Assembly: GCA_964444135.1 (NCBI GenBank)
Contig: CAYUFX010000002.1
Location: forward strand, 1 to 64,000
Length of the DNA stretch: 64,000 nucleotides
Origin: NIOZ-UU13 sp964444135
GTDB lineage: Bacteria; Planctomycetota; Phycisphaerae; Sedimentisphaerales; Anaerobacaceae
Direction: 5' to 3'
Position 1 is the first letter of the stretch, and the number at the start of each line of letters is the position of its first letter. A model generated the notes under the pieces. The model ran no database searches, had not been told where the DNA came from, and saw nothing but the letters and a program-made list of their open reading frames with translations. Positions 34,758 to 43,251 of this stretch are shown here, piece by piece. A program made the position numbers and the translations under genes.

Positions 34758-35135
34758 TTAAGCAACCACCCTTTTTAACCTATTTTGTTGGTAAAATTTC
34801 CGATTACTCTCTTTTGCTCGTTTTTTCGCACAGGACCCGCAAAATCTCTGTCGTAGATTCAACACAGCTCCGCATCCACATCGCCGGACCTTGACCCGCT
34901 GTGTCTGTGCTCCGGTCAGCTCTGAATATTGGGCAAACAGCTTTGAGTAGTCGTATCCGGGCAACTTGTACTTATAGTCCAGGGGTCCGAGCACACACTT
35001 TTCAAAGTACCCGCACCGCTGTCCATCAAAGACTCTGCAGGTATCGGCAAAAAGACACTTCTGATAATGCCGGTCGTAATTGGCACAGTTGTCTTTGAGA
35101 AATGCGATAATTGTTGACTCTTTCGTTTTTTTCAT
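34758..35135 (-). CDS. Cysteine-rich zinc-ribbon protein
   Basis: 125 residues. Two cysteine-rich sections: CANYDRHYQKCLFADTC...RCGYFEKC in the N-terminal half and RRCGCGAVLNLRQRFCGSC near the C-terminus, which suggest two metal sites. The end is basic (KKRAKESNRKFYQQNRLKR). It probably binds nucleic acid. No closer match recognised. Confidence 0.55.
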   Translation of the reverse strand: MKKTKESTIIAFLKDNCANYDRHYQKCLFADTCRVFDGQRCGYFEKCVLGPLDYKYKLPGYDYSKLFAQYSELTGAQTQRVKVRRCGCGAVLNLRQRFCGSCAKKRAKESNRKFYQQNRLKRVVA

Positions 35136-35166
35136 TTTCTTATACCTCTAAAATCCCCGACCATAA

Positions 35167-35700
35167 TCAATTCTGGCCATAGCATCTTTGCTTATATGCT
35201 TTGTACAACGCCGGCTGTTCTTTGCATACCTGCTTGAGAGCTTGTCCCAACTTTATGCCTTCCGCCGCGGCCAGCGCCTTCCCGGCTTCTATAAAGTCAG
35301 CCTGGTTCTTGCCGCTCGGATCTTCGGTTATAATAGGCTCGGCAGCTTTAGCTTTCTGTTCCTCCCATCGCCGCCAATACTCTGTTTTGGCTTCCTCTAT
35401 ACTTAAATCTTTAGCATATGCTTCAATAGCAAATTCCGGGTCATCATCAAACTCCACCTTAAATTTATTAAGTCGCTCTTGCTCCTCGGTCCTTAACTTC
35501 TCGCGCGCTTCGTTAATCTCGATCTGGGCATCAATCTCTTGGATTTCTTGTCTCATATTTGTTTTCTTCTCTCGCACTTGCTCTCGAACGATGCTCTTAG
35601 ATACCTTCTCTTTTTTCTTCGGCGAATTGGGATTTGACCCCAAAAGACTGATCCGAGGTTGTCCCTGAGTTTTTATCAGTGAGTTAAATAAATTAAACAT
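35167..35700 (-). CDS. Coiled-coil protein, possibly a phage assembly or scaffold-type protein
   Basis: 177 residues. A charged coiled-coil (EIQEIDAQIEINEAREKLRTEEQERLNK) is followed by a C-terminal helical end (AGKALAAAEGIKLGQALKQV...PALYKAYKQRC). The end resembles the C-termini of some phage scaffold or protease-associated proteins from memory, a weak clue. AAGGAGA lies before the start. Confidence 0.45.
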   Translation of the reverse strand: MFNLFNSLIKTQGQPRISLLGSNPNSPKKKEKVSKSIVREQVREKKTNMRQEIQEIDAQIEINEAREKLRTEEQERLNKFKVEFDDDPEFAIEAYAKDLSIEEAKTEYWRRWEEQKAKAAEPIITEDPSGKNQADFIEAGKALAAAEGIKLGQALKQVCKEQPALYKAYKQRCYGQN

Positions 35701-35752
35701 CTTCGTTTCTCCTTATCACTATACACCTGGTCTGGGGATCATATCTTCATTC

Positions 35753-35962
35753 TCAATTAACGTTTGTTGCAGCTCTGGCCATTGGCGTATGACGTTCTCC
35801 TAAGAAAATATTTATCTCAAGTATGTCGTCAACTTTCTCTATCTGTCTGCCAATAATCATTATGTCACTACAGGTTGTCTGATTTGTTATGGTTATCTTA
35901 ATGTCTTCTGGCGATTCTGCTTGTCTCGACTCGTTTTGGCCCATCTTCATTATTCCCTTCAT
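35753..35962 (-). CDS. Small protein of unknown function
   Basis: 69 residues at most; alternative starts at residues 5 or 7 follow repeated GGGAATAATGAAG. It follows the tape-measure gene by 6 bp. No recognised domain. Confidence 0.4.
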   Translation of the reverse strand: MKGIMKMGQNESRQAESPEDIKITITNQTTCSDIMIIGRQIEKVDDILEINIFLGERHTPMARAATNVN

Positions 35963-35968
35963 TATTCC

Positions 35969-37909
35969 CTACTCCATATTAGCTATTATCTCCTGGACCA
36001 TCCTCCGCACGGGCCCACCTCTCAGGGCATTATCTACCATAATATGTACTATCCTCTCATCCTCCGCATCTCGCATTTCAGCGTTGAGAACGTTCATAGG
36101 CTGACCTTTATTCTCAACAATAATTGTCATGTTACTGCCACCGCCCACTCCTGAGTACGTCTCGCCTTTATGCACCTTCGCCCAACCTGTTTCCAGAACT
36201 TCGCCGCCATATTGCAAACCTGCCTTCGCACGGAGAGCGGCCCATCCACCAGGGGGTGTTCCTATTCCTCCTCCGCCTTCTCCGACGAACAATCCGCCAA
36301 ACAATCCACCAAATATTCCGGCATAGATATTTTCACCAAGACGGCTCATAGCTACCCGGGCCACTGACATAAACAGAGAACGTAAGGCGTCATTTACAGT
36401 TTCTATCCGCATAGCAATATCGGCGAAGGCAGAACCGAAGCCCCGTTGCATTGTCATTGCCGCTTCGTAACCGATATCACCCCAGCTCTTTATCTCCATT
36501 TGCATCTGGAGACCTGCCGCCTTAAAGCCGGCAATCAAACTGCTACTGCTACGCAGCCGCTCGATGTCGAGTTTCTTTGTTTGCTCAAGATACCATTGCT
36601 CGACCTGTACTCGGGCTATACCCGAATCGATGTATTTTTGTTTGAGGTTTTTAATGGTCTCAAGCCGGAATTGATAATTTACCATGGTCATTTGCTTCAT
36701 ATCCCTAAACATCGCACGCTGGGCAGCAGCGATATCCATTGTTGCTTTTTCTTCGGTTTTACTATCTACTATACCCAGACCCACTCCCACGGCCCCGCTT
36801 TCTAACTGAGCACGTCTTTGAGTAGCTTCTCTCCTCAGATTATCATAGAAACGGCGGACAGCATTTTCTTGCCCGTAAGTCCCGGCAAGTTGTCTGCCGC
36901 CGGCTTCAAGTAGCCCCGCTGCGATTTGCCGTTGCTGCTGTGCTAATTCTTTATAGGTATATTTCCATTTAGACATCCCTAATTTTTTGAAAAGCACATC
37001 CAGGTTCGTTGCTACATCGGCCAATTCATAAACAACTGCAAGGGACTCATGTGCAGCCGCTTCAAATCCCTTCCAGTATGCCGGTAAAGTCTGTAGCGTA
37101 CTTCCAAAACGAATAGCACCTATACTCATATTTTCAAAAATGTTGGTGACATTAGTCCCCACCCCTTCTCCTGCTGTTGCAAAATCTGTAAATCGATTTG
37201 CTAATATCTCAATGTATGGTGCCAGCTCAATTGTCAACTGACGGAACAAGCCGGTCATAGTAGCCCGTGCCCTGGTCAAAGCATCATTGGCAGCCTCGAC
37301 CTGGCCTGCATCAAATCGACTGAAAGTCAATCCCAATCGTTCAGCTTCTTTTCTCATTGCCTCTATGCCGCCACGTCCTTGCTGAAACATATTGAGCAAT
37401 TGCGTACCCTGCCTGCCAAAAAAGTTATAAGCGATACCTGCTTGTTCCGCTGCGGTCCCTGCCTGGGAGATTCTATCGGCTATCTTCAAAAATGCCTCTT
37501 CGGTGCCCATCGAGATCATCTCTTTAGCTGTCAGGTTTAGCATTTCAAGACCCCTCACCCCTTCACCTACCCCATAACTGGCCTCTCCCATTCTCCTAAC
37601 AAAAATCTCTAATCCTTTGTGTAAGGCTTCAATGCTGGTCCCGCTTATTTTGGCCGCGTGTTCCCAGCCGGTTATCGCCATTGTTGAAAGCTTTAATTCA
37701 TCGGACATCTTCGCAATAGAATCGATCGCTTTCATTTGCTGCCGTATCATGTAGCCAAAGCCCCCTACCCCCGCCACGGCCAGAACAGAAGTAAGTAATC
37801 CTCCTAACCGATAACGAATCTGTCGGACGCTATTGCCAAAAGCGAGCATCGTCCTGTTCGCCTTATTGCGGGCGATAAACTCCAGGCCCACCTGTGTCGT
37901 TAATGCCAT
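35969..37909 (-). CDS. Tail tape-measure-like protein
   Basis: About 646 residues. The N-terminus (FGNSVRQIRYRLGGLLTSVLAVAGVGG) and the hydrophobic and helical runs (AKMSDELKLSTMAITGWEHAA; GTQLLNMFQQGRGGIEAMRKEAERLG) match phage tape-measure proteins, as does the alanine-rich middle with FYDNLRREATQRRAQ. It sets tail length in a long-tailed phage. I chose the ATG at 37909 (AAGGGG 8 bp before it). It is the first gene of the element in the direction of transcription and no other tail or head gene is near it. Confidence 0.75.
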   Translation of the reverse strand: MALTTQVGLEFIARNKANRTMLAFGNSVRQIRYRLGGLLTSVLAVAGVGGFGYMIRQQMKAIDSIAKMSDELKLSTMAITGWEHAAKISGTSIEALHKGLEIFVRRMGEASYGVGEGVRGLEMLNLTAKEMISMGTEEAFLKIADRISQAGTAAEQAGIAYNFFGRQGTQLLNMFQQGRGGIEAMRKEAERLGLTFSRFDAGQVEAANDALTRARATMTGLFRQLTIELAPYIEILANRFTDFATAGEGVGTNVTNIFENMSIGAIRFGSTLQTLPAYWKGFEAAAHESLAVVYELADVATNLDVLFKKLGMSKWKYTYKELAQQQRQIAAGLLEAGGRQLAGTYGQENAVRRFYDNLRREATQRRAQLESGAVGVGLGIVDSKTEEKATMDIAAAQRAMFRDMKQMTMVNYQFRLETIKNLKQKYIDSGIARVQVEQWYLEQTKKLDIERLRSSSSLIAGFKAAGLQMQMEIKSWGDIGYEAAMTMQRGFGSAFADIAMRIETVNDALRSLFMSVARVAMSRLGENIYAGIFGGLFGGLFVGEGGGGIGTPPGGWAALRAKAGLQYGGEVLETGWAKVHKGETYSGVGGGSNMTIIVENKGQPMNVLNAEMRDAEDERIVHIMVDNALRGGPVRRMVQEIIANME

Positions 37910-37988
37910 GATTAAAACCCCTTTCTGTTGCGCGCCCAAATAAACGCCCAACTCTTTATAGACCGGCCTTGCCAATAATTTTTCTTAG

Positions 37989-38012
37989 GCGCGTGCCAAA
38001 GCGCGTGCCAAA
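37989..38012. promoter_or_regulatory. Candidate integrase arm-type sites, right
   Basis: GCGCGTGCCAAA occurs twice in perfect tandem (37989-38000 and 38001-38012). A related pair is at 22100-22123. Distance to the core att repeat is about 100 bp here and 70 bp at the left. Confidence 0.6.
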
Positions 38013-38113
38013 CATGTTCTGCTCACCTTTATTTGGTCTTCGCTTGAACTGAGAAAATTTTGGTTCTTGGGTGAAAAAACGCTGTTTTTGGAAAATGGTG
38101 CAAGGTGTGATTT

Positions 38114-38159
38114 CGGCTTAAAAGGCCGTTGCTCTACCGGCTGAGCTACACTCCCAAAA
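38114..38159. other. Right attachment repeat with a 5'-half tRNA-Lys fragment
   Basis: Identical to 21986-22031. The minus strand holds the first 42 nt of tRNA-Lys without the 3' half. A TTGACG box (38201-38196 on the minus strand) lies 46 bp upstream of the fragment and may be the tRNA's original promoter; the -10 is weak. Confidence 0.9.
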
Positions 38160-38855
38160 CTTTACACATAAAGATTTACATTATTTAGGATGAGCCGTCA
38201 ACATAATTTGTGCTGTTAGAATTTGCGGCTCCTGCCCGCTGCAGGGTTTTCTTCTTGCGCCACCAAGCATCATCCTTAGCGCAAAAGCTTGCCCTGAGCA
38301 CATTGAGTTTAACCTGAGTGTAATCGAAGGGAATGGGCCGAAGGGGCGGCAATCTCAATTGTCATTCCGCACTTGATGCGGAATCCAGATATTTAGCCCC
38401 CAGTTTTACTGGGGGTTTTCCGTTTAGCCGTCGCCGCCACGGCGACGTTTTCATTCCTGCAAAAACAGGAATCCAAACTGTTAGCCCCCGGCAGTGCCGG
38501 GGGTTTATTTATTTCCTTGATTACCCTGCACTGCAGGGGATTTATTTATTTCCTCATTACCCCGCCCCGCAGGGGGTTTATTTTAATGATATTCTCTACA
38601 CGGACGAAGCCCGGTTGGGGTTTCTTGTTGTTTAGGATTTCGGATTTCGTGATTTGGGTTTCCGGCCGGTGGCCGGTTCAGAGTAAATTTTTTTAGTCGA
38701 TCTGAAAGAATTCTATTTTATTGCCCAGACGCCGTGGACATTTTTAAATCTATTATTGATTATTCACGTTGACTGGAGTTATGAGTAGAAAATTGGCCTG
38801 CCCATTTGCAGAAAAAAATCTTCGGTTTTCTCCCTTCATAGAAGGCTCTGTTTTT
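38160..38855. other. Intergenic region with a cluster of palindromic repeats
   Basis: No gene. It contains GAATCC-type palindromes (38361-38387 and 38451-38475) and a row of hairpins listed separately. The rest (38590-38855) shows no feature except GTTGACTGGAG near 38768 and AT-rich sequence. Confidence 0.6.
38396..38585. terminator. Row of GC hairpins with T-rich tails
   Basis: CCCCCAGTTTTACTGGGGG (38397-38415), CCCCCGGCAGTGCCGGGGG (38485-38503), CCCTGCACTGCAGGG (38524-38538) and a weaker CCCC...GGGG (about 38560-38576), each followed by TTT-rich sequence on the plus strand. They resemble terminators but no plus-strand gene feeds them, so they may be repeats. Confidence 0.5.
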
Positions 38856-39824
38856 TCAGAGTTGTAATAACCATTTACAAATAGAAACGAGTTGTTCATC
38901 GTTTGTTAGATTTGCTGCATTTGATAAGACACCATTTCGGAGTTGTTTAAATATCTCTTGCGCCATGGCCTTTTCAATAGCGGCTCCAATAAAGAAAGTC
39001 ATTGGCTTGAGTTTTTTCTTGCGAAAGCCTGCTCTAATACGCCCAAGCGCAGAGTTTGCTGTCTTCCAGTGTTCATCTGCGCCTGCAGGGTCTATGCCTC
39101 CTTTTAATTCTCCCAAAGCAATATATTTTTCCAAGGAGTAGTGGCAGGATTTTTTGTTCCTAAATATAATCTCGTCAGGAGCACAATTAAAAAGGCACAG
39201 GTCCACATTCTTTTCAATAAATGGTACAGTTAGATTGTAGATCAGCGTTCTATTATTGGTAGTTTGCCAGTTCAAACCTTTAAGATGCAACTCAATATTA
39301 GAATCGTCTGCTGAACAGTTAATCCACTTTCTGGATTTTGAGTGCAGCCATTTATATTTCTTATCCTGAATTGACATAGTAGAAATAAGTGCTCTTGTAA
39401 ATTTTCTTTCGCCTAAAGAACCAGCTAAGTTTCTCAGACTTCCACCAAGAGAATCTCCCCTAGTAAGTAGGAACCTATAAACAAGTTCATCAACAAAATC
39501 TTTTCCTGAGGGTTCTAAAAAGTTTTCTATTAATCCCTTAATCGCTTCATTTTTATCATTGTTTGAAAGATGTTTAGTAGCTTTATCAGATACTCCTGCC
39601 GCTGTTAAGATCGATGCTCTTATTTCGGTAATTTTCAACAGACTTTGAGGGTTAGGTGCTTTTGACGCTAAAACTTTTAGTACCTTTGCTTCCTCAACAA
39701 AAGGGGTTGCCTTTCTATTCTTTTCAAGAGCTAAAGCAATAAAACCAGCACGCGTTTCCTCATAAGGGGTAACGAGTGAGTCGCTTGAAGTGAGATGATC
39801 TTTATAACTCATCCTTTCAGTCAA
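38856..39824 (-). CDS. Type II restriction endonuclease, AvaI/BsoBI family
   Basis: 322 residues, the same length as BsoBI. Key residues fit that family: D208 in NVDLCLFN, E239-L-K241 in LGELKGGIDPAG, then DEHWKT with H252. The motif GDSLGGSLRNLAGSLGE (about 123-139) is also typical. Predicted site CYCGRG, by family. Its start overlaps the methylase stop by ATGA, so the pair forms one operon. No controller protein is present. Confidence 0.88.
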   Translation of the reverse strand: MTERMSYKDHLTSSDSLVTPYEETRAGFIALALEKNRKATPFVEEAKVLKVLASKAPNPQSLLKITEIRASILTAAGVSDKATKHLSNNDKNEAIKGLIENFLEPSGKDFVDELVYRFLLTRGDSLGGSLRNLAGSLGERKFTRALISTMSIQDKKYKWLHSKSRKWINCSADDSNIELHLKGLNWQTTNNRTLIYNLTVPFIEKNVDLCLFNCAPDEIIFRNKKSCHYSLEKYIALGELKGGIDPAGADEHWKTANSALGRIRAGFRKKKLKPMTFFIGAAIEKAMAQEIFKQLRNGVLSNAANLTNDEQLVSICKWLLQL

Positions 39825-41581
39825 TTAGGTTTCCTCCAAAGATATACACATTTCCTTAATACATCTCTTCCATATTGTCCCATTTGTTGGCTGCTATTGC
39901 CTTTACCGTTTTGGAGGGTGAATATTTTTTGCACTTCGAGGCCAGCTCTTCTGGCAAATTCAGATAAAATTAGATCTACTGGGATAGTTTCCCCTGCATA
40001 ACGGACATTATCATTTACATAATAAATCCTACCCCCAGGTTTAAGTAATCGGGACATTTGAAAAACAACAAAGGAATGTTCATAAAAGTAGTTTCGTACC
40101 ATTCTATATATGCCATTATTGTTAAGCTTGTTTTGTTTCATATATTTTTGGAGGATGGTAAGAACTTCCTGCAATGCCTTATTGGAGTTGAAGGCAGATG
40201 TTGCCTGGTTGAATAGTTTAAGCTGGTTATTTGATTCGTAGGTTTTCAGCAGAAAATCTTGTTTATCTTTATTCTCGACCGTGCATGATAAAAGAGATTG
40301 GCGCAACTTTTTTATTTTTTGCGAATCAATTTCTAAGAAAGCTAGCTCCAAGGCATAAGTCCTCGTGTAATCATATCGGTTGCAATATGGAGGCGATGTT
40401 ATGATAAGATCGTAATTAGCAGCAGGTAGATTAGGCATTAACTCAAGACATGATGCGGTTTGGAGTTCAATCTTTGGCTTGTTAAAACTTGTTCCCCCAA
40501 AGAAAACATCAGAGTTTGCAAGATCATTAACAATTTGGTCTAATGTTGAAAATAGAGCTTGTTCGAAGCTATAAATTTTCCCCTTACTGAATTTTGTTTT
40601 TGTTTTCCCCGCTCGATAATCCCAACGTAGATATTGTCCATCTTTCCGTGTGTAGCTGATTCTTTCAAGAATAGAAAAACATGAAAACTTAAGGATTTGT
40701 TTAATATTTTTATCTTTGATTTCATAATCCAAATACTTCAGAAATGCGTTAAGCTTTTTCTCTGTCTCTAAAGGAAAAGCTTTATAGGTAATCGATATGT
40801 GCTTGTAATTTGTATTTGCATCGGCTGGTATTTTCAAAAAGTCAATTTTACGTAACATACTTACAGATTCTCTAAGATTCTTAAGGTCAACTCTATTAGC
40901 AGCTATTCTCGTATCGAGAATGAATTGTCCTATTGGGAGTATCTCAATTCCAAGAGAATCGAAACCCATTTCATTTGCAGAAAACAATGTTGTACCAGAT
41001 CCCGAAAAAGGATCTAACAGTTTACCTGAATTCTTGGGATAGTCCTTAATAAACATTTTGACCATTTGGTATGAGAAGCCTTCTTTGTATGGAAACCAAT
41101 TGTAAAAAGGAATTCCCTTGTTGGCTTGGAAACTTACCAGTTTTCTGTTTAAATTGGGATTTATTTCAATTAAATTTTTGTAAGCACACTCTAGTTTATG
41201 GCGCTCTTTTCTGGTTGTACTCCCGACATCGTCGAAAGCTAAATTCTTTGCGTTAGGTCTTATTACATATTTCTGATTTGCTACACGATTAATAACAATT
41301 GTATCACCCGCTTTAAGATTGTGAAGCTTGACAAACTTCTTTGTCCAAGCTCTTTCTCTGAACATCCATCGGGGATGCTCCGTCTTTTTATCTGTGGGAA
41401 TGTCGGTTTTGATAGGTTCCGGCAGGCCTTCAACGCGCAATGTGATCGGCGTGCCTAGGCCAGCTTTTTTGGATGAGCCACCAAATACGTCTGGCGGGAA
41501 AAAATCCTTGCCACAAGCTCTTATGTTAAGATTACCATGTTTATTGGCGGCTTCAGTAAGTTGGATTGTGCGTGATTCCAT
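39821..41581 (-). CDS. DNA N4-cytosine methyltransferase, partner of the AvaI/BsoBI-like enzyme
   Basis: 586 residues. SAM motif I is LLDPFSGSGTT (188-198) and the catalytic motif is TSPPY (395-399), so it is an amino-methylase of the N4-cytosine type. Residues about 45-112 (HPRWMFRERAWTKKF...AGDTIVINRV) have a B3/EcoRII-N-like DNA-binding pattern that precedes the catalytic domain. It protects the host sequence from the enzyme encoded next. CTCGGG and CTCGAG sites occur in this window, so the host needs this protection. Confidence 0.85.
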   Translation of the reverse strand: MESRTIQLTEAANKHGNLNIRACGKDFFPPDVFGGSSKKAGLGTPITLRVEGLPEPIKTDIPTDKKTEHPRWMFRERAWTKKFVKLHNLKAGDTIVINRVANQKYVIRPNAKNLAFDDVGSTTRKERHKLECAYKNLIEINPNLNRKLVSFQANKGIPFYNWFPYKEGFSYQMVKMFIKDYPKNSGKLLDPFSGSGTTLFSANEMGFDSLGIEILPIGQFILDTRIAANRVDLKNLRESVSMLRKIDFLKIPADANTNYKHISITYKAFPLETEKKLNAFLKYLDYEIKDKNIKQILKFSCFSILERISYTRKDGQYLRWDYRAGKTKTKFSKGKIYSFEQALFSTLDQIVNDLANSDVFFGGTSFNKPKIELQTASCLELMPNLPAANYDLIITSPPYCNRYDYTRTYALELAFLEIDSQKIKKLRQSLLSCTVENKDKQDFLLKTYESNNQLKLFNQATSAFNSNKALQEVLTILQKYMKQNKLNNNGIYRMVRNYFYEHSFVVFQMSRLLKPGGRIYYVNDNVRYAGETIPVDLILSEFARRAGLEVQKIFTLQNGKGNSSQQMGQYGRDVLRKCVYLWRKPN

Positions 41582-42224
41582 TCTATAAAATGCTCCTTGT
41601 CAACTTTGAATAAAATTAAATGATAAAGAAATTTATGATTTGGTCAAGTGGATTTGGAAGCAATTATTTGCGGCAGGTATCAGCCTCTGTACCCATTTCA
41701 AGCTGACCTCTAAAACAAGATTGTCAATTGTGACCAGCAATCTCTCCGCAATTACCGTTTACCCCGTTAGATAGTGATGTTTATCTAACTGGGGTCACCT
41801 TTTCCCAAAAATAATCCAACGTGATACAAGCCTCTCGAAGACTCGAAATTCCCACCCCAGCCAACGAAAATCAAGAAAATTCCCCCCAAAAATCAAACTC
41901 AACCTTATCTTAAACATATCAGCCAGTCGGCTTATTCATAAGTAGGCAGCACCAGGCTGCCGGGTAATCTGTGTAATCCGTGGCTTAAAATAGGTAAAAA
42001 TTTCAACGGTTTTCAATCAAAAACGCTGATATCTCAGAACAAAAATCAAGATTTTCAGAAATTTTTTAACTTGCTGTCCCAAATAGAGTTACGAGAATCA
42101 CGAATCAATATCCGAGGTCTTTTTTCACATCAAAAGTGCAGATAGCTCTAATTATAGAGGCGCTGCTTTTTTCGCCTCCGGCAAAAAGATGCCAAAATCC
42201 AAGATTGTCCTCGAATGTCTTAGG
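41582..42224. other. Intergenic region with inverted dispersed repeats
   Basis: No gene. CCCCAGCCAACGAAAATCAA at about 41852 and CTGTGTAATCCGTGGC near 41969 match the left region (about 893-960) as reverse complements. GAGGCGCTGCTTTTTTCGCC near 42158 is a short hairpin. Confidence 0.6.
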
Positions 42225-42433
42225 CGGGGATCCAGATTAGAGCTTAATCATTTAACCATATTATCCATTTTTACCAAATTAACGAATGAACCATAACAAC
42301 CATCGAGAATCAAGTATCGAGTATCGAGCATCGTTCATCGAGAATCCAGTTATTTACGTGCCTATAAGGCACACCTCTACATTTGTAGAGAATCCTCTAC
42401 AAATCAACCCTTTTTATGCAAAACAAACCCAAT
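42225..42433 (-). repeat. Dispersed repeat, right arm of inverted pair
   Basis: About 209 bp matching 440-645 in reverse orientation, including CGGGGATCCAGATTAGAGCT and TCTACAAATC. The outer part of the array is on the far side in both cases, so the arrays are mirror images. Confidence 0.85.
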
Positions 42434-42479
42434 TCACTAAATGTCCAAATTTATATAAGTATCTATGATACAAGGATAT

Positions 42480-42770
42480 ATAAAAATAAAACAGCCCTCA
42501 GGCGGGGAAAAAACAAACCCAATTCAAAGCCAATTCAAACCCAATCAAACCCAATTTGCCGGATGACCAAATGAGCGTAAATTCAATATTAAAAAAGGAT
42601 TATGAAAGAAATGACATTTTCGCAGTCCAAAAAACAAACCCAATTCAAACCTTGTCCTGAGCGCAGCCTGCCCTGAGCGTAGCCGAATGGGTCGAATGGG
42701 CCAAAACAAACCCTGTCCTGAGCACAGCCTGCCCTGAGCGTAGTCGAATGGGTCGAATGGGCCAATCTCG
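42480..42770. repeat. Array of short repeats related to 1-120
   Basis: Iterated ACCCAATTCAAAG-like units then two copies of CAGCCTGCCCTGAGCGTAG and GAATGGGTCGAATGGGCC (42670 and 42728 regions). They are reverse complements of the left array units. Confidence 0.8.
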
Positions 42771-42869
42771 AAACAACTGCCCTTTACATCATCTTTAAGA
42801 GGGGGGTGTCTTGGAGGGATTTCACTGTGAGAAGGTCATCAATAAAACTCGATTTGAGTTACTTTTTTC

Positions 42870-42897
42870 TTGACTTTTACGTGAAAATGGGTATAAT
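42870..42897 (+). promoter_or_regulatory. Sigma-70 promoter of the lipoprotein gene
   Basis: TTGACT at 42870-42875, 16-bp spacer, TATAAT at 42892-42897, the closest consensus match in the window. Confidence 0.7.
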
Positions 42898-43018
42898 AGT
42901 ATTAAACTGGGGCGGTCAGTACAGCCTTGTATTGGCAAGGCGTTCCTGCCTACAGCATTTATTTAATGTAAAGAAAAAAATCAAAAGAAATCATGGTATG
43001 TGAGATATGGGGAGAATG

Positions 43019-43234
43019 ATGAAAAGTAACTATGGTTCGATAATAAGAGGGGTTTTGACACTCATAATAGCGATTTTATTAGCTTTAACTGTTCTGGGAT
43101 GTCAAGGTCCAAGTGATGTTAGCATTGCGGCCAAACACCGTCAACTGACGAACATAGCCGAGCAACAGCTTCGGTGGGGTCTGTCTGCTTTTCCACCGAC
43201 CTCACAAACAGAAGCGTACCGTCCGGCACCATAG
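43019..43234 (+). CDS. Short predicted lipoprotein
   Basis: 71 residues. The start at 43019 follows GGGGAGAATG. The signal peptide ends with a lipobox LTVLGC (lipidated C28), so it should be attached to a membrane. Only 43 residues follow it, with no recognised domain. Its gene ends 17 bp before the convergent glycosidase-like gene, and it may be truncated or complete. Confidence 0.6.
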   Translation: MKSNYGSIIRGVLTLIIAILLALTVLGCQGPSDVSIAAKHRQLTNIAEQQLRWGLSAFPPTSQTEAYRPAP

Positions 43235-43251
43235 ACTGCCGAGCTTACAAC

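Larger units (their letters stand above)
21986..38159. mobile_element. 16-kb phage-derived integrated element in tRNA-Lys
   Basis: Bounded by perfect 46-bp direct repeats, with a tyrosine integrase adjacent to the tRNA. All recognised genes run on the minus strand, from a tape-measure-like gene at 37909 to the integrase ending at 22074. It encodes an xis-like HTH, zinc-ribbon, AEP primase-helicase, O-like initiator with iterons, RuvC-like nuclease and RecT. No terminase, portal, major capsid or lysis gene was recognised, so it is a satellite, a plasmid-like prophage or a deletion derivative. Confidence 0.85.

Noticed and set aside
34390..34894. Short frames in the 34.1-34.8 kb gap
   Set aside because: No ribosome sites and no family resemblance; kept as intergenic.
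21986..38159. Complete active prophage
   Set aside because: No head, packaging or lysis genes were recognised, so it is described as a phage-derived element only.
42806..43003. 65-codon frame upstream of the lipoprotein
   Set aside because: It spans the promoter TTGACT/TATAAT and has no ribosome site.
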